Source: CAVXHQ01 sp963789535 (GTDB taxonomy: Bacteria; Pseudomonadota; Alphaproteobacteria; Rhodobacterales; Rhodobacteraceae). From it: a stretch of DNA of 64,000 nt. Shown piece after piece: positions 35,108-44,958 of this stretch (positions within the stretch are counted from its first letter, which is position 1; every line of letters begins with the position of its first letter). The notes below the pieces were generated by a model. It was given only the letters and a program-made list of their open reading frames with translations. It ran no database searches and was not told the origin of the DNA. The stretch covers positions 939,115-1,003,114 of the forward strand of contig CAWBKU010000004.1 of the NCBI GenBank assembly GCA_963789535.1, written 5' to 3'. A program made the position numbers and the translations under genes.

Positions 35108-35193
35108 CGCGCTTTTCGGAACCGGACCGGCCAGCGACGGGCCGATCCGGTGCCCGGAGCATCCCCTGCGATCACGTCAAAGGAACGACGGGC

Positions 35194-36531
35194 ATGAGCG
35201 AGCAATACGCCGAAGACAGCATTTCGTTGATCAATGCCGTGGCCATGGGGACCGGTGTGATGATCGGGGCGGGCATCTTTGCGCTCACCGGCCAGATCGC
35301 GGGATTGGCCGGGCCGTTGTTTCCGCTGTCCTTCGTCGCCGGGGGCATCGTCACGGCGTTTTCGGCCTATACCTATATCAAGATGTCCAATGCCTATCCG
35401 TCCGCCGGCGGCATCGCGATGATCCTGCAAAAGGCCTATGGCGCCGGCATGGTCGCAGCCGGCGCGTCGCTGCTGATGGCGCTGTCGATGGTGATAAACG
35501 AGAGCCTCGTCGCGCGGACCTTCGGCACCTACGCGCTCCGTGGCCTCGGGATGGACGCGGACAGCGTGCTGGTCCCCGTGCTCGCCGTGGGACTGATCCT
35601 GTTCGCCTACCTGTTGAACGCCGCGGGCAACCGTTCTGTCGGCCTGTTCTCCAACGTGATGGCGGCCCTCAAGGTGGGCGGCATCATCCTCTTCGGCGTC
35701 GCGGCGCTCTGGGCGTCGGGGTTTTCGTTCGCGGCGGCGGGGGGTGAGGGATCGAACATCGGTGCGGGCGGGTTCGTCGCGTCCGTCGCCCTGTCGATCC
35801 TGGCGTTCAAGGGGTTCACGACCATCACCAACAGCGGTGCCGAGATCACCGACCCCAAACGCAACGTCGGTCGGGCGATCGTCTGGTCCATTGCCGTCTG
35901 CGTCCTCGTCTACCTGCTGGTGGCCTTTGCCGTCGGATCGAGCCTCACCCTGCCGGAGATCGTCGCCGCGCGGGATTTCTCGCTGGCAGAGGCCGCGCGC
36001 CCGGCGTTCGGCGATGTCGGGGTGACGTTGACGGTCGTTCTGGCCATCGTCGCAACCGCATCGGGCCTCATCGCAAGCGTCTTTGCGGTATCGCGCATGC
36101 TGGCGATGCTGACCGAGATGAAGATGATCCCGCACAGCCACTTCGGGATGCCGGGGGTCGTGCGCGACCACACGCTGGTCTACACCGTGGTGATCGCGGG
36201 GGCGCTTGCGGTGTTCTTCGATCTGGGGCGGATCGCGTCGCTGGGCGTGTTCTTCTATCTGGTGACGGACATCCTGATTCACTGGGGCGTGCGTCGGCAC
36301 CTGCTCGAACAGATCGGTGCACGCGGCGGTATCCTGATCGCCGCGATCGTTCTGGATCTGGGGGTGCTGGCCGCCTTCACGGTCATGAAACTGCGTTCCG
36401 ACCCCTTGATCGTGGCTCTTGCCCTGATCGGCATCGCCATCGTCTTTGCGTTCGTGCGGGGGTATCTGGCACTTCGGGACGATGCGGACGATGCCGATGA
36501 TGCGGACGACGGTGCGCACTCGCATCCCTGA
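35194..36531 (+). CDS. APC-family amino acid permease
   Basis: 445 residues from the ATG at 35194 (AAAGGA upstream). About twelve membrane helices; the first contains the APC signature GTGVMIGAGIFALTGQIAGLAG. The SGAEITDPKRNVGRAI loop is also typical. The C-terminus ends in an Asp-rich tail with a terminal HSHP, which could bind a metal. Its substrate is unknown; amino acid or polyamine uptake is likely from the family. The tail and the location suggest adaptation to metal stress. The 250-base gap to the CDF gene has no evident gene. Confidence 0.85.
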   Translation: MSEQYAEDSISLINAVAMGTGVMIGAGIFALTGQIAGLAGPLFPLSFVAGGIVTAFSAYTYIKMSNAYPSAGGIAMILQKAYGAGMVAAGASLLMALSMVINESLVARTFGTYALRGLGMDADSVLVPVLAVGLILFAYLLNAAGNRSVGLFSNVMAALKVGGIILFGVAALWASGFSFAAAGGEGSNIGAGGFVASVALSILAFKGFTTITNSGAEITDPKRNVGRAIVWSIAVCVLVYLLVAFAVGSSLTLPEIVAARDFSLAEAARPAFGDVGVTLTVVLAIVATASGLIASVFAVSRMLAMLTEMKMIPHSHFGMPGVVRDHTLVYTVVIAGALAVFFDLGRIASLGVFFYLVTDILIHWGVRRHLLEQIGARGGILIAAIVLDLGVLAAFTVMKLRSDPLIVALALIGIAIVFAFVRGYLALRDDADDADDADDGAHSHP

Positions 36532-36778
36532 TGGTCCGGCACCCCGGTGCGGTGTCCCGATCCGTCAATTCGCGGCGCTATCATACGCCAAGGGCCGACC
36601 CGCCCCTGCGGTCGCGTCGAAGGCACGGCACTCTCCCCCGACAGCGTCGCGGTCGGCCCGCGGCCCGGTCCGGTGCCGGTCGGCGCGTTCCGGCCTTTCG
36701 CTTCCGGAACCGTCCGTGCCATAGCTGCCGCAGAAATCCTCGCCTGACCGGGCCCCGCAACCCGAAAGCCGATATCCC

Positions 36779-37723
36779 ATGTTAGACCACCACGGCCACA
36801 CCCACCTCGACCCCGCCTCGGGCGACAGACGTGTCGCCGTCGCCATCTGGGCGAACGGCCTGCTCACCGTCGCCCAGATCGTCGGCGGCATCTTCGCGGG
36901 CAGCCTCGCGCTGATCGCGGACGCACTGCACAATTTCTCGGACATGGCGTCGCTGGTGATCGCCTTTGCGGCGCGCAAGATCGCCCGCCGCCCCGCCGAT
37001 GCGCGGATGACCTTCGGCTATGGCCGGATCGAGATCGTGGCAGCGCTCGTCAACTACGTCACCCTCATCATCGTCGGCGTCTACCTGATCTACGAAGGCG
37101 GAATGCGATTGATCGACCCGCCCGAGGTGCTGGGCTGGTGGGTCGTGATCCTCGGCGGGGTTGCCCTCGTCATCGACACGCTGACGGCGCTGCTGACCTG
37201 GTCGATGCAGAAGGACAGCGTGAACATCCGCGCGCTCTTCCTGCACAACCTCAGCGATGCGTTGGCCTCGGTCGCGGTGATCGTCGGCGGCGTGCTCATC
37301 ATCCTGTACGATATCCGCTGGGTCGATCCGGCAATCACCATCCTGATCGCCCTCTACATCCTCTACCTTGCGATTTCCGAAATCGGCGGGCCGGTGCGCA
37401 CGCTGATGCTGGGCAGCCCGCCCGACTGCGACTGCGGCGATGTGATCGACGCGATGCGGCGCACGCCGGGCGTCGCTGACGTCCATCACGTGCATCTGTG
37501 GCAGATGCAGGAACACGCGGTGGCGCTCGACTGCCACGTGGTCCTGACGGACACGGCCTGGTCCGATATCGACGGGGTCAAGGCGGCGATCAAGGCGGCG
37601 CTGGTGGACAGGTTCGGTATCGGCCACTCCAGCCTCGAGTTCGAACACGAGGACCGCGCCCACGCCGACGCCGATCTCTATGGCCATGGCTCGGTCAGGG
37701 GCCGACAGGATCATCGCCATTGA
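36779..37723 (+). CDS. Cation diffusion facilitator (CDF) metal exporter
   Basis: 314 residues, CzcD-like. A His-containing N-terminus (LDHHGHTHLD), six membrane helices, the metal site residues in helix 2 (ADALHNFSDM) and helix 5 (LHNLSDALASV), and a cytoplasmic C-terminal domain with VHHVHLWQMQEHAVALDCHVVL. The HN-type first site rather than DD fits Zn/Co/Cd exporters of the CzcD group. A His-rich tail (DLYGHGSVRGRQDHRH) follows. It exchanges divalent metal ions for protons, removing zinc, cobalt or cadmium from the cytoplasm, and broadens the island from copper to other metals. Confidence 0.9.
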   Translation: MLDHHGHTHLDPASGDRRVAVAIWANGLLTVAQIVGGIFAGSLALIADALHNFSDMASLVIAFAARKIARRPADARMTFGYGRIEIVAALVNYVTLIIVGVYLIYEGGMRLIDPPEVLGWWVVILGGVALVIDTLTALLTWSMQKDSVNIRALFLHNLSDALASVAVIVGGVLIILYDIRWVDPAITILIALYILYLAISEIGGPVRTLMLGSPPDCDCGDVIDAMRRTPGVADVHHVHLWQMQEHAVALDCHVVLTDTAWSDIDGVKAAIKAALVDRFGIGHSSLEFEHEDRAHADADLYGHGSVRGRQDHRH

Positions 37724-37774
37724 GGCAGCATTCCCGGTGCGCGGGACAGGTGCGGGGCCGGATGGCGCGCCGCC

Positions 37775-39095
37775 TCAGAAATGGGTGGCCCAGCGGGGGT
37801 GGCTGTCGTCGATGACGAGGGCATGGCTGTGCCTGCGATGTCCGCGCAGATGCGGGTGATCGAGCGGCAGATTGTCGTGCGTATGCTCGAGGTCGGCATC
37901 GTCGCCGCCCCGCCAGAGAATCTGCGCCGCGAACATGCCGCAGGCCGCGACGACGGCCAGGCCCGTCAGCGCGGGGACCACCCCATAGACGGTCAGCAAC
38001 CAGCCCGACACCGGATACGTCAGCAGCCAGCACGCGTGGGACAGCGCGAATTGCGCCGCAAACAGCGCCGGCCGGTCCCCGGCATGGGCGGACCGGCGCA
38101 ACAACCGGCCCGACGGCGTCAGGACGGCGGAATATCCAAGGCCCACGAACAGCCACGCCACGATCAGGATGAGCCAGCCCAACCCTGCCACCTGCACCAC
38201 CGCCGCCAGCCCCAGCAGTGCCGCGACCATCACCGCCGCACCGCCGAACATCACGCGCCGGTCCGGCAGCGCATCCAGCACGCGCGGCAGCACCAGGGCC
38301 GCCGTCATCGACCCCGCCCCGAACGCGAACATCGTCCAGGCCAGCGCGCTGTCGGGCAAGCCCAGCGACCCGCGCACGAGAACCACGGTATTGACCAGCA
38401 CCATCGCGCCCGCCGCCGCCGCGGCAAGGTTCAGCGCCAGAAGCCCGCGCAGTCGGGGTGTGGCCAGATAGATGCGGATGCCGCGGGTGGTGCGGTCATA
38501 GACGCCACGCGGCTCTGACGGGCGGGGGCCGGGGAGCAAGACCGAGACGACCAGCAGGGCCGACGCGACAAACCCCGCGACCGTCCCGAAGAACAGGGTA
38601 TCGTAGGACATCACCGCCAGCAGCAGCGCGGCCAGGGTCGGGCTTACGACATTCTCCAGATCGTAGGCCAGCCGCGACAGCGACAGCGCGCGGGTATAGC
38701 GTGCCTCGTCCGGCAGGACGTCCGGGATCGTCGCCTGAAACGTCGGCGTGAACGCGGCCGAAGCCGATTGCAGCAAGAAGATCAGCACATAGACCTGCCA
38801 GACCTCGGTCACGAACGGCAACGCCAGCGCCACGAAGGCCCGCACCAGATCGAGCGTCACCAGCAGCGCGCGGCGCGGCACCCGGTCCGCGAACGCCCCG
38901 GCTATGGGGGCGATGCCGACATAGGCCACCATCTTGATCGTGAACACGGTGCCCAGCACCAGCGCCGCCCCGTCCCCCGCAAGATCATAGGCAAGCAGCC
39001 CGAGCGCGACCGTCGCAAGAGCCCGTGCCCAGAAGGGCGACGACCTGCGCCAGAAACAGGTGGCGGTAGGTGCGGTCGGCGAGGATGTCGATCAT
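37775..39095 (-). pseudogene. MFS transporter with His-rich C-terminus, frameshifted near the start
   Basis: Begins MIDILADRTYRHLFLAQVVALLGTG at the ATG at 39095, then one extra base near 39020 breaks the frame; the continuation (ATVALGLLAYDLAG, then FTIKMVAYVGIAP and the MFS loop FADRVPRRALL) is in the next frame. Removing the base gives a 439-residue, twelve-helix major facilitator. The tail is rich in His (HTHDNLPLDHPHLRGHRRHSHA), which suggests an exporter connected to metals, in line with the adjacent CDF pump that it faces tail to tail. Apart from this base the gene looks intact. Confidence 0.8.
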
Positions 39096-39659
39096 TGGCG
39101 GGCCTCGGTGATCGTGCGTTCCGGGGTTCGGGATCATTGGACGGAGCAATGCAGGGTCAGGTCCATTGCAAGTGGATGATGAATGAAGGCTGTATGAAAC
39201 GCGATAGGGTTTGTCGTGCGCCACGCCCCGCGGCGCGTCATCCGATACCCCCCCCAGACTGTGAACGCGGCTGCAAACGGCCGCATTGCGACGACCGCAA
39301 CCGAACCGGACCGGCTCATCGGCAAAGGAAACGCCCATCGGCCCCGGACCGAGCGTCTGCCGTTGCGCCGTCGGGAACATGGCGGACAGCCGGCAGGATG
39401 CCGGGCGGCACCGGGATCACGTCGTCGCAGCAGCCCACGACCGGCAGAGATCCGCGACAGGGTCGGTCGGGATCCGCGGCACGAGGAGGAGGAGGAAGCC
39501 GATCCCCGGGGCATCCGATCCGGTATTTCTGGTCGAAGGGCTGCCTATCGTTCGTCGCCACCCCGGGCCTTCACTCCACTCCGAGGATCGAGACCGGCCC
39601 CTTCGACCGGGCGGAATGGGATCAGAACCGGAACCGGAAACGCAGCGGGGAGCAGGATC
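39096..39659. other. Intergenic stretch with GCAATG-N12-CATTGC dyad
   Basis: No convincing gene in either strand. A dyad GCAATG (39146-39151) and CATTGC (39164-39169) lies 51 bases upstream of the MFS start and might be a regulator site. The rest is GC-rich with no family resemblance in any frame. Confidence 0.4.
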
Positions 39660-39845
39660 GTGACCGAACGGCAGATCGTCGTGGACGTGACGGTCGCGGC
39701 TGCCGGTGACGGCACCATCGTTCGCGTCGCGGTCGACGCCGAGGGGCAGAACGCCGTCGAGCAGCAGCGGCAGGGATGGCAGGCGATCCTCGGGAATTTC
39801 GCGCGCCACATCGAGGCGACCGGCTGGTCCCATTCGTCCGGCGGC
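39660..39845 (+). pseudogene. Possible SRPBCC/AHSA1-domain gene remnant
   Basis: A GTG at 39660 with AGCAGGA upstream opens TERQIVVDVTVAAAG, like the first strand of AHSA1 (START-like) proteins, but then jumps to a segment resembling the end of that domain, QQRQGWQAILGNFARHIEATG. A normal AHSA1 protein has about 150 residues, so the centre would have been deleted. The reading frame continues without homology over the convergent glycosyltransferase. This is a weak call based on end motifs only. Confidence 0.3.
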
Positions 39846-39864
39846 GATGGTCCTGACCACCGGC

Positions 39865-40560
39865 TCAGGGAACGCGAAGCCGCCGCATCGCGACGATCTG
39901 ATGGATCAGCAGCATCGGCGACACGGTGCGGAACATGTCCGACAGCATCCTCAGGTCGGCCACGACGCCGGCGACCACCCCTCGTTTCCTGGCCTTCGCC
40001 GGGCTGGCGACGCCGTCCCACGGCACCACGGCAATACGCACCGATGCCTGTATCAGCAGGGCGTTGAGCCAGACCTCGAACCCGAACCCCGGCAGGCCGT
40101 CCAGATCGGCGAGGTGGCCCGACAAAATGTCGCGGCGCATCGCCCGCTCGCCCGAGATGTAGTCGATGCCGAGCAGATGCCACAGCCGCGGGGCATTGCG
40201 GCGCAGGCTGATGGCGACGTCGGCGCGGTCGTTCAGAACGGGAAGCAGGAGGGCGGATACCGCCGCTCCGTCGAGACCCTGAAGATCGGCGTCGATCAGC
40301 AGCAGAACCTGACCTGCCGCCCGGTCCAGACCGCGGGCGAGGGCACGCGTCTTGCCGCCGTTCGTATCCAGACGCTGGATCGTCACGCCTGCGAATGTCG
40401 CGGCGACAGCGGCGGTATCGTCGGTCGAAGCATCGTCGACGACGACGATCTCGTCGACCAGCGGGTGTGCCGCCAGCACGGCAAGGACCGCACCGATCCG
40501 CGCGCCTTCGTTGTAGGCAGGCACGATGCACGACACCCTCGGGTCTGTTCCGGCGGTCAC
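39865..40560 (-). CDS. Glycosyltransferase family 2
   Basis: 231 residues from a GTG at 40560 that overlaps the stop of the DedA gene (GTGA). GT-A fold motifs: VSCIVPAYNEGARIGAVL, EIVVVDDASTDDTA and the DxD-like IDADLQGLDG. There is no C-terminal membrane anchor, so it is a soluble or peripheral enzyme, probably acting at the inner membrane on a lipid or sugar acceptor. It is the last gene of a four-gene minus-strand operon with DedA, a second glycosyltransferase and an LpxH-like phosphoesterase. Confidence 0.85.
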   Translation of the reverse strand: MTAGTDPRVSCIVPAYNEGARIGAVLAVLAAHPLVDEIVVVDDASTDDTAAVAATFAGVTIQRLDTNGGKTRALARGLDRAAGQVLLLIDADLQGLDGAAVSALLLPVLNDRADVAISLRRNAPRLWHLLGIDYISGERAMRRDILSGHLADLDGLPGFGFEVWLNALLIQASVRIAVVPWDGVASPAKARKRGVVAGVVADLRMLSDMFRTVSPMLLIHQIVAMRRLRVP

Positions 40561-41135
40561 GCGGGACGCCTCCGACGGAACTGCCAGACCGCGACGGCAC
40601 CAACGACGGCCACCACGACGACGCCCGCCGTGATCCGCCCGATCCAGCTGTCGATGCCGGCGTGCGCCTGCCCGAGGAAATACCCCAGCGCCAGCAGAGC
40701 AAGGCTCTTGGGCACCGTGCCGATGAGGTTCCACATCAGAAAGGCGGCGACCGGCATCCGCGCCGCACCGGCGGCCGGCAGGACGGCGATGCCGAGGGAA
40801 TGGGTGAACTTCGTCAGCACCAGCGTCTTGCCCCCGTGCCGGTCGAAATGGCCCGCGAGTCTGGCAAGGCGCACCGGATCGAGACCGAGCCTGTGACGCC
40901 ACCGCTCGGGCAGCCACCGCGCGCCGCCGCGCCCGAGGCCGTAGAGGATCAGGTCGCCGGACAGGTCGGCCAGAACGAGGGTCGCCAGAACCCAGCCGAA
41001 CGGCAGAACCTCCAGCCTGACGATCCAGCCTGCGAGAACCGACACGATCGGGCCCTCGAGAACGGCGAGCGGGAACAGGAGCAGCAGGCCCCAGTTCTGG
41101 AGAAGCTGCATCAGGGCGTCGGTCGTCAGGCTCAC
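40557..41135 (-). CDS. DedA-family membrane protein (VTT domain)
   Basis: 192 residues with the DedA/VTT features: an amphipathic start, LFPLAVLEGPIVSVLAGW, DLSGDLILYGLGRGGA, and the core HGGKTLVLTKFTHSLGIAVLPAAGAARMP with the conserved TKFxxxxG. Recent work links DedA proteins to flipping of phospholipids and undecaprenyl phosphate. The neighbours, two glycosyltransferases and a lipid-phosphate hydrolase-like protein, support a role in lipid carrier or glycolipid movement. It overlaps the downstream glycosyltransferase. Confidence 0.88.
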   Translation of the reverse strand: MSLTTDALMQLLQNWGLLLLFPLAVLEGPIVSVLAGWIVRLEVLPFGWVLATLVLADLSGDLILYGLGRGGARWLPERWRHRLGLDPVRLARLAGHFDRHGGKTLVLTKFTHSLGIAVLPAAGAARMPVAAFLMWNLIGTVPKSLALLALGYFLGQAHAGIDSWIGRITAGVVVVAVVGAVAVWQFRRRRPA

Positions 41136-41145
41136 GCAGGCGTCC

Positions 41146-42303
41146 CTATTCCGCGGTCATCGACAGAGCCGACTCCGGTGTTGCGGCCGGTAACGGGGTG
41201 CCGGGCGCCATCGCATTGCCGCGCCAGACAAAGCCGCGCGACATCAGCGCCGCGACCCACACCGCCGGGATCATCATATCGCGCAGAGGCCACGCCGCAA
41301 CCTGCGCCGCATCCCGCGGCCAGCCCGCCCGCGCCGCCACGATCCATTGCGCCCCGTACCACAGGACCGCACCCCCCGCGACCGTCGCTACGGGCACCGC
41401 CCCCACTGCGGCGAGCGCCCCGAGTGCCATCAGCGGCGGCAGTCCCCCCGTCAGGATCTCGGGCGCGAACAGGGCCGGAAATCCGTCCCGCCGGACCCGC
41501 GCCCAGCGGACCTGACGTGCCCAGACCTCGGCCAAGGCCCGCCGACCGAGAGGTTGCGCAAACGGCCGCGCGATGACCCGTACCCGCAGGCCCGCCGCGC
41601 GGACCACCTTGGTCGCCGCGACATCCTCGGCCAGATCGTGGCCAAGCGCCGCCAGCCCCCCCGCCGCATCGAGCAGCGCGCGCCGCCACATGAGCACCTT
41701 GCCCTGGGCAAATCCCTGCCCCACCTGATCGCCCGCCAGTTGCCAGACATCCTGATGCGTATTGAGGAACGCCGCCTCGATGTTGGCCGCGAACCCCCGC
41801 GCCTCGATGCCTGCGGGCGGCGAGGTGACGAGGCCGGTATCCGGCCCCCACGTCCCGAACAGGCGCTGGACATAGTCGGGCGGCAACAGGACGTTGCTGT
41901 CGATCATCACGATCCACGGATGCCGCGCCGCAGCCCAGCCCTTTTCGAGGTTGTTCAGCTTGGGATTGCCGCTGATGGCGGTCTCGCCGATCAGGAGGCG
42001 CGCGGGGATGCGGGCATTTGCCGCCATGATCCCGCGTATCAGCGGTATCGCGGGATCGCCGGCGTCGGCGATGCAGAAGATCACTTCGTACTCCGCGGTC
42101 CGGTGCGTAAAGCTCGATGCCAGGGTCCGGGCAAGCCCCGGTTCGGATCCGCAGACCGGGCGCAGCACGGTCAGGGGCGGATGATCCTGCCCCGGGCCAA
42201 GCGGACCCTGACCGCGCAGTCGCCATGCCACGAGGGTGCAACAGGCCAGATGGACGCCGAATGCGGCGGTCACGAAAACCGCGAGGATGAAGATCAGGGC
42301 CAT
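41146..42303 (-). CDS. Glycosyltransferase family 2, ceramide glucosyltransferase-like
   Basis: 385 residues from the ATG at 42303. An N-terminal membrane helix (LIFILAVFVTAAFGVHLA) precedes a GT-A domain of the ceramide-glucosyltransferase (GT21-like) type: LTVLRPVCGSEPGLARTL, ILIG-like ANARIPARLLIGE, NPKLNNLEKG, the acidic MIDSNVLLPPDYV and the QVRWARVRR motif resembling QxxRW. Two or more C-terminal helices follow. It probably glycosylates a membrane lipid, for example ceramide or diacylglycerol. Its start lies within two bases of the stop of the LpxH-like gene. Confidence 0.85.
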   Translation of the reverse strand: MALIFILAVFVTAAFGVHLACCTLVAWRLRGQGPLGPGQDHPPLTVLRPVCGSEPGLARTLASSFTHRTAEYEVIFCIADAGDPAIPLIRGIMAANARIPARLLIGETAISGNPKLNNLEKGWAAARHPWIVMIDSNVLLPPDYVQRLFGTWGPDTGLVTSPPAGIEARGFAANIEAAFLNTHQDVWQLAGDQVGQGFAQGKVLMWRRALLDAAGGLAALGHDLAEDVAATKVVRAAGLRVRVIARPFAQPLGRRALAEVWARQVRWARVRRDGFPALFAPEILTGGLPPLMALGALAAVGAVPVATVAGGAVLWYGAQWIVAARAGWPRDAAQVAAWPLRDMMIPAVWVAALMSRGFVWRGNAMAPGTPLPAATPESALSMTAE

Positions 42304-42304
42304 G

Positions 42305-43198
42305 TCAGACGGCCCAGGAATTGCCGTCTTCCGGCGCGGCGGAGTTTGCGGGAACAGGAGACGCCAGGGTGTCGCCGACGACCGCGAGCAGGCGGAGCTG
42401 ACCATCGAACCCCTCGACCAGACCGGTGCCGTGTTCGGTCCAGTCGCCGCAATTGGCATAGATCAGCCCGCGCCAGTCGTTCAGCGCAGGCTGGTGGAAA
42501 TGTCCGCACACGATTCCGTCCACGCCGCGCGCGTCCGCGAGGTCGCACAGCCGGTCCTCGAACCGGTCATGGCGGCGGATCGCCCCCTTGGTCCCCGCGA
42601 TCCGGCGGGTCAACCCGTCCCAGCGCGGCAACCCGGCGGCAGCGCCGATGGCCCGCTGGCCTGCGTCGAGGGCGCGCGCACCGGTTTCGATCAGACTGCC
42701 GAGGCGGGCCATGACCGGTGCGCGGCGGGCAAAGACGTCGCACTGGTCGCCGTGCGTCACCAGCAGGCGGTATCCGTCCGCCGTCTGGTGGATCGCTTCG
42801 CGCTCCACCTCGATTCCGCCAAAGGTGGTGCCGGCGTACTGCGCAAAGAAGCCGTCATGGTTGCCGGGCAGATAGACGACGCGGCAGCCGGTCTGCGGCA
42901 GGTCGAGCAGCCGTCGCAGGACCGCATGATGCGCCTGCGGCCAGTTTCGCGACAGCGGCTGCCAGTTGTCGACGATGTCGCCGACCAGATAGACCGTGTC
43001 GGCATGATGGGCATCGAGAAACGCTAGGATAAGCTCGGGCCGGCACATCCGGGCGCCAAGATGCATGTCCGAGAGGAAGACCGTGCGATGCCGTTCGGAC
43101 GGGCGCCGCGTATCCGGACCGGCGTCCGGCCGGACAGTGCTGGCAAGCGGCGGGACGAGGGATATGGGTTCGCTGCGATGAATTCCGCCGTTGGCCAT
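42305..43198 (-). CDS. Metallophosphoesterase, LpxH-like
   Basis: 297 residues from the ATG at 43198; an in-frame ATG at 43222 is an alternative. Calcineurin-type motifs: FLSDMHLGARM, VGDIVDNW, GNHDGFF, THGDQCD and GHFHQP, with the spacing found in UDP-2,3-diacylglucosamine pyrophosphatase relatives. As first gene of an operon with glycosyltransferases and DedA, it probably cleaves a lipid-linked or nucleotide-linked pyrophosphate. It need not be the essential LpxH of lipid A synthesis: many alphaproteobacteria have LpxI, and paralogues act in other lipid pathways. Confidence 0.82.
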   Translation of the reverse strand: MANGGIHRSEPISLVPPLASTVRPDAGPDTRRPSERHRTVFLSDMHLGARMCRPELILAFLDAHHADTVYLVGDIVDNWQPLSRNWPQAHHAVLRRLLDLPQTGCRVVYLPGNHDGFFAQYAGTTFGGIEVEREAIHQTADGYRLLVTHGDQCDVFARRAPVMARLGSLIETGARALDAGQRAIGAAAGLPRWDGLTRRIAGTKGAIRRHDRFEDRLCDLADARGVDGIVCGHFHQPALNDWRGLIYANCGDWTEHGTGLVEGFDGQLRLLAVVGDTLASPVPANSAAPEDGNSWAV

Positions 43199-43222
43199 GG
43201 TGCGGTCCCTGTCCTGAAACAT

Positions 43223-43610
43223 GATGTTACCAGTATATAGTAGCAGGTCGTCACACCCGCATGACGCGAACATTACTTTATTTCAAGGATCGCTGCCACT
43301 CGACGGCGGCGGTCCCGGCTGAGGGAGCGTGACATTGCGCGCCTGCAATGTCGCGCCCAGATTGCTGCCCCTTCCTTCCGTCATCGTGGCCCCAGACGCG
43401 CACCGGATCCCGGTCGGACGCGAACCGACGTCGCTATGGGCAATGCGAACATTTCCACCGACCATCTGACCCAGAGGTCTGTCGACGCTGGCGCCGCCGA
43501 CTTCGGGCACCGCCGAGATTGAGGGGGCGATATCCGCACCGATCCGATGGGGGTGCAGCGCGATGGCGTGATCCCCCTTATCGGCATCCGCACGTTCGGG
43601 TTTTCCGATT
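43223..43610. promoter_or_regulatory. Intergenic region with GACATTGC-N6-GCAATGTC dyad
   Basis: Holds the divergent promoters of the LpxH-like operon and the next membrane protein. At 43331-43338 and 43345-43352 lie the perfect arms GACATTGC and GCAATGTC with a 6-base spacer. Very similar dyads stand at 48171-48192 (upstream of the PepSY-response regulator-kinase operon) and at 50526-50547. It is a candidate site for the response regulator at 46905. No gene is supported here. Confidence 0.55.
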
Positions 43611-44152
43611 ATGCCCCGGGGCAAGATCGTGGCCCTCGGCGCGCTGGTTCTCGGCCTGACCCAAATTGTCGCAACGATCGGCGTGGTGTCGTTGGCGGTG
43701 CTGCCGGCATCCGCGCCCGATGCGGCGGAATGGGCCCGGCCGATCGGCTTCTGCGGGCGCTCGGCCCTCCAGATGACGCTGCTCGGGCGCATGGCCCCCG
43801 GCTGTGCCGCCGTCTCGCGGTCGAATCCATCGGGCTGCTGATCCCGGTGACGGTCTGGCTGACAGCGACGTTCATCCTGTCGTCGCTGACGGCGAACGTT
43901 CTGCCGACGGCGGCGACAAGCCCGATCGCGGCGCTGGTCCCCGCGCCCGACACCGGGTTCTTCCGCTGGGCCCAGACGCTCTTCGGGCCGCTCTCGCTGG
44001 CGGAAAGCCGCAGGATCGCCTCCGCCTCGCCGCTCGACTTCCTTCCCGCAGACCGGAGTGGCGTCCCGCCGCTGGCCGCGACCGGATGGCTGATCCTCGC
44101 GACCGGCGCTGCCGGTGTGGCGGCCAGGGCCGGCGCGAAAGAGGCTGACTGA
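43611..44152 (+). pseudogene. Unrecognised membrane protein, frameshifted
   Basis: Begins MPRGKIVALGALVLGLTQIV at 43611, with one clear membrane helix. Near 43805 one base is missing; the coding pattern continues in the next frame as RRLAVESIGLLIPVTVWLTATFILSSLTANVL and, after a periplasmic stretch, ends with a third helix (ATGWLILATGAAGVAARAG). Adding one base gives 180 residues. No family could be assigned. Codon bias is normal on both sides of the break. Preceded by the dyad at 43331, it may belong to the same regulon as the neighbouring envelope genes. Confidence 0.55.
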
Positions 44153-44316
44153 CTCTCCCCATCTGTCGTTGCAATACGGCTGCCCAACCTGTCCGGTCGG
44201 CCGAACCTCACAGCGATGTATAGACCCTGTCAGGATCGGGAGATGACGCGGGTCGATAACGGGAACAGGTCGTGCGCGGCACTCAGCCGTGCAGAAACTT
44301 CAGAAGGCACCACATC

Positions 44317-44958
44317 ATGGTCGAAAAATCCGGCCCTCCCCCCCATTCGATGGCCACACGCGCGGTTCATGCCGGTCTGGCCCTCGCCATCGCCACCCAG
44401 CTCGTCACGTCGCTTATCCTCAGACCGGACGAGGGCGGCGACGCCGGTAATTTCGCGTTTCAGATGCACGAATACAGCGGCCTCGCAGCCTTTGGTTTCG
44501 TCGCGGCGTTCTGGATCGTCATGACGTTTCGGCGCCGGGGGACACCGATGGCGATGCTGTTTCCATGGTTCCGCCGCGACAGGCTCGGGCTATTGTGGCA
44601 GGATGTTCTGCGCCACGCCCGCGCCCTGACGCACCTTCGCCTGCCGCCTGCGAACACCCACGATCCGCTCGCCTCGGCGGTTCATGGCCTTGGCCTCGCC
44701 CTGATGAGCATCATGGCACTGAGCGGAACGATCTACTATTTCGTCAACACCGGCGATCCCGACGCCGGCGGCGTCGTCGGCGTCACGATGACGCTGCACC
44801 GGACGTTCGCCAATATCGTCTGGGTCTATCTGATCGGGCACGCGGGTCTGGCCGTGATCCAGCATGTCGCCAACGATCATCCGCTGGCCGCGATGTGGTC
44901 GACAGGGGGCGGCACCGCCCGGCCGCATCCAATCTCGACGGCTCGCCTGCCCGAATAG
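44317..44958 (+). CDS. Cytochrome b561-like membrane protein
   Basis: 213 residues from the ATG at 44317. Four membrane segments with the heme-ligating pattern of bacterial b561/Ni-Fe-hydrogenase-type b cytochromes: TRAVHAGLALAIATQLVTSLIL, FQMHEYSGLAAFGFVAAFW, SAVHGLGLALMSIMALSG and LHRTFANIVWVYLIGHAGLAVIQH. The paired His residues coordinate two b hemes. It probably passes electrons between quinol and periplasmic c-type cytochromes, of which four are encoded in this island. A long cytoplasmic loop lies between helices 2 and 3. Confidence 0.82.
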   Translation: MVEKSGPPPHSMATRAVHAGLALAIATQLVTSLILRPDEGGDAGNFAFQMHEYSGLAAFGFVAAFWIVMTFRRRGTPMAMLFPWFRRDRLGLLWQDVLRHARALTHLRLPPANTHDPLASAVHGLGLALMSIMALSGTIYYFVNTGDPDAGGVVGVTMTLHRTFANIVWVYLIGHAGLAVIQHVANDHPLAAMWSTGGGTARPHPISTARLPE

